6,627 nt of DNA, from assembly GCA_003550445.1 (NCBI GenBank), contig PUKG01000282.1, positions 1-6,627 of the forward strand, given 5' to 3'. Under the pieces are notes generated by a model, which searched no databases, was not told the DNA's origin, and saw nothing but the letters and a program-made list of their open reading frames with translations. The DNA comes from Halobacteroidaceae bacterium (GTDB lineage: Bacteria; Bacillota; Halanaerobiia; B1SED10-174). A program made the translations under genes and the position numbers. This document shows, one piece after another, positions 6,564-6,627 of the stretch (within the stretch, counting starts at the first letter, position 1; each line of letters starts with the position of its first letter).

Positions 6564-6627
6564 ATTCGCCTAGAGAGCCAGCGGCAACAGTAGCTCGGTC
6601 TCTAACCCATTGGGCAAGTTCCCCAAA
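6562..6627 (-). CDS. C-terminal end of the preceding dcw-cluster gene (partial, unidentified)
   Basis: Reading into the window from the right edge, one frame is open for 21 codons and ends at TAA (6562-6564), thirteen bases before the start of the penicillin-binding protein. The residues run FGELAQWVRDRATV and end AAGSLGE. The tight spacing, with the stop codon overlapping the next gene's Shine-Dalgarno, is what one expects of an operon neighbour. In many Firmicutes the gene here is the short division protein FtsL or a second penicillin-binding protein. The visible residues do not let me choose between these. A second frame is also open for 18 codons to a TAG at 6570-6572, so even the frame is not certain. 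Confidence 0.5.
   Translation of the reverse strand, partial: FGELAQWVRDRATVAAGSLGE

Noticed and set aside
1..6627. Long pyrimidine-rich runs on the plus strand
   Set aside because: They are the complement of purine-rich coding strands, common in AT-leaning Firmicutes; I found no hairpin followed by a T run that would act as a terminator between the genes.

Overview
The window carries a stretch of the bacterial division and cell wall (dcw) cluster, entirely on the minus strand. Read in the direction of transcription (right to left), it holds: the last 21 codons of an unidentified upstream gene; a class B penicillin-binding protein of SpoVD/FtsI type with two C-terminal PASTA domains; murE; murF; mraY; and the first 218 codons of murD, which runs off the left edge. 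There is no intergenic stretch longer than about 20 bases. The genes are separated by +13, +20, -20 (overlap), -4 (ATGA overlap) and 0 bases, so this is one polycistronic unit. No promoter or terminator lies inside it.

The genes form one pathway. MurD, MurE and MurF are the paralogous ATP-dependent ligases that add D-Glu, the third residue and D-Ala-D-Ala to UDP-MurNAc-L-Ala. MraY then moves the finished phospho-MurNAc-pentapeptide onto undecaprenyl phosphate at the membrane. The penicillin-binding protein cross-links the finished peptidoglycan outside. MurE carries the DNPR motif, so the third residue should be meso-diaminopimelate.

The organism is most likely a Firmicute of the Clostridia or a related lineage. 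This rests on the gene order (PASTA-PBP, murE, murF, mraY, murD), the moderately AT-rich DNA, meso-DAP specificity and G-rich Shine-Dalgarno sites. The PBP has exactly two cysteines, 19 residues apart, one of them inside the SxN motif. That matches the redox-switch pair described for Bacillus subtilis SpoVD and hints at a spore former, but does not prove it.

This is a core, conserved region. I see no mobile element, CRISPR array, RNA gene or unknown multi-gene system. The points worth a second look are small: the SpoVD-like cysteine pair, an A6G7 tract at the murE/murF overlap, seven-G tracts apparently serving as ribosome-binding sites inside upstream genes, an in-frame mraY-TAG-ATG-murD junction, and a few atypical residues in conserved motifs of MurE, MraY and MurD.
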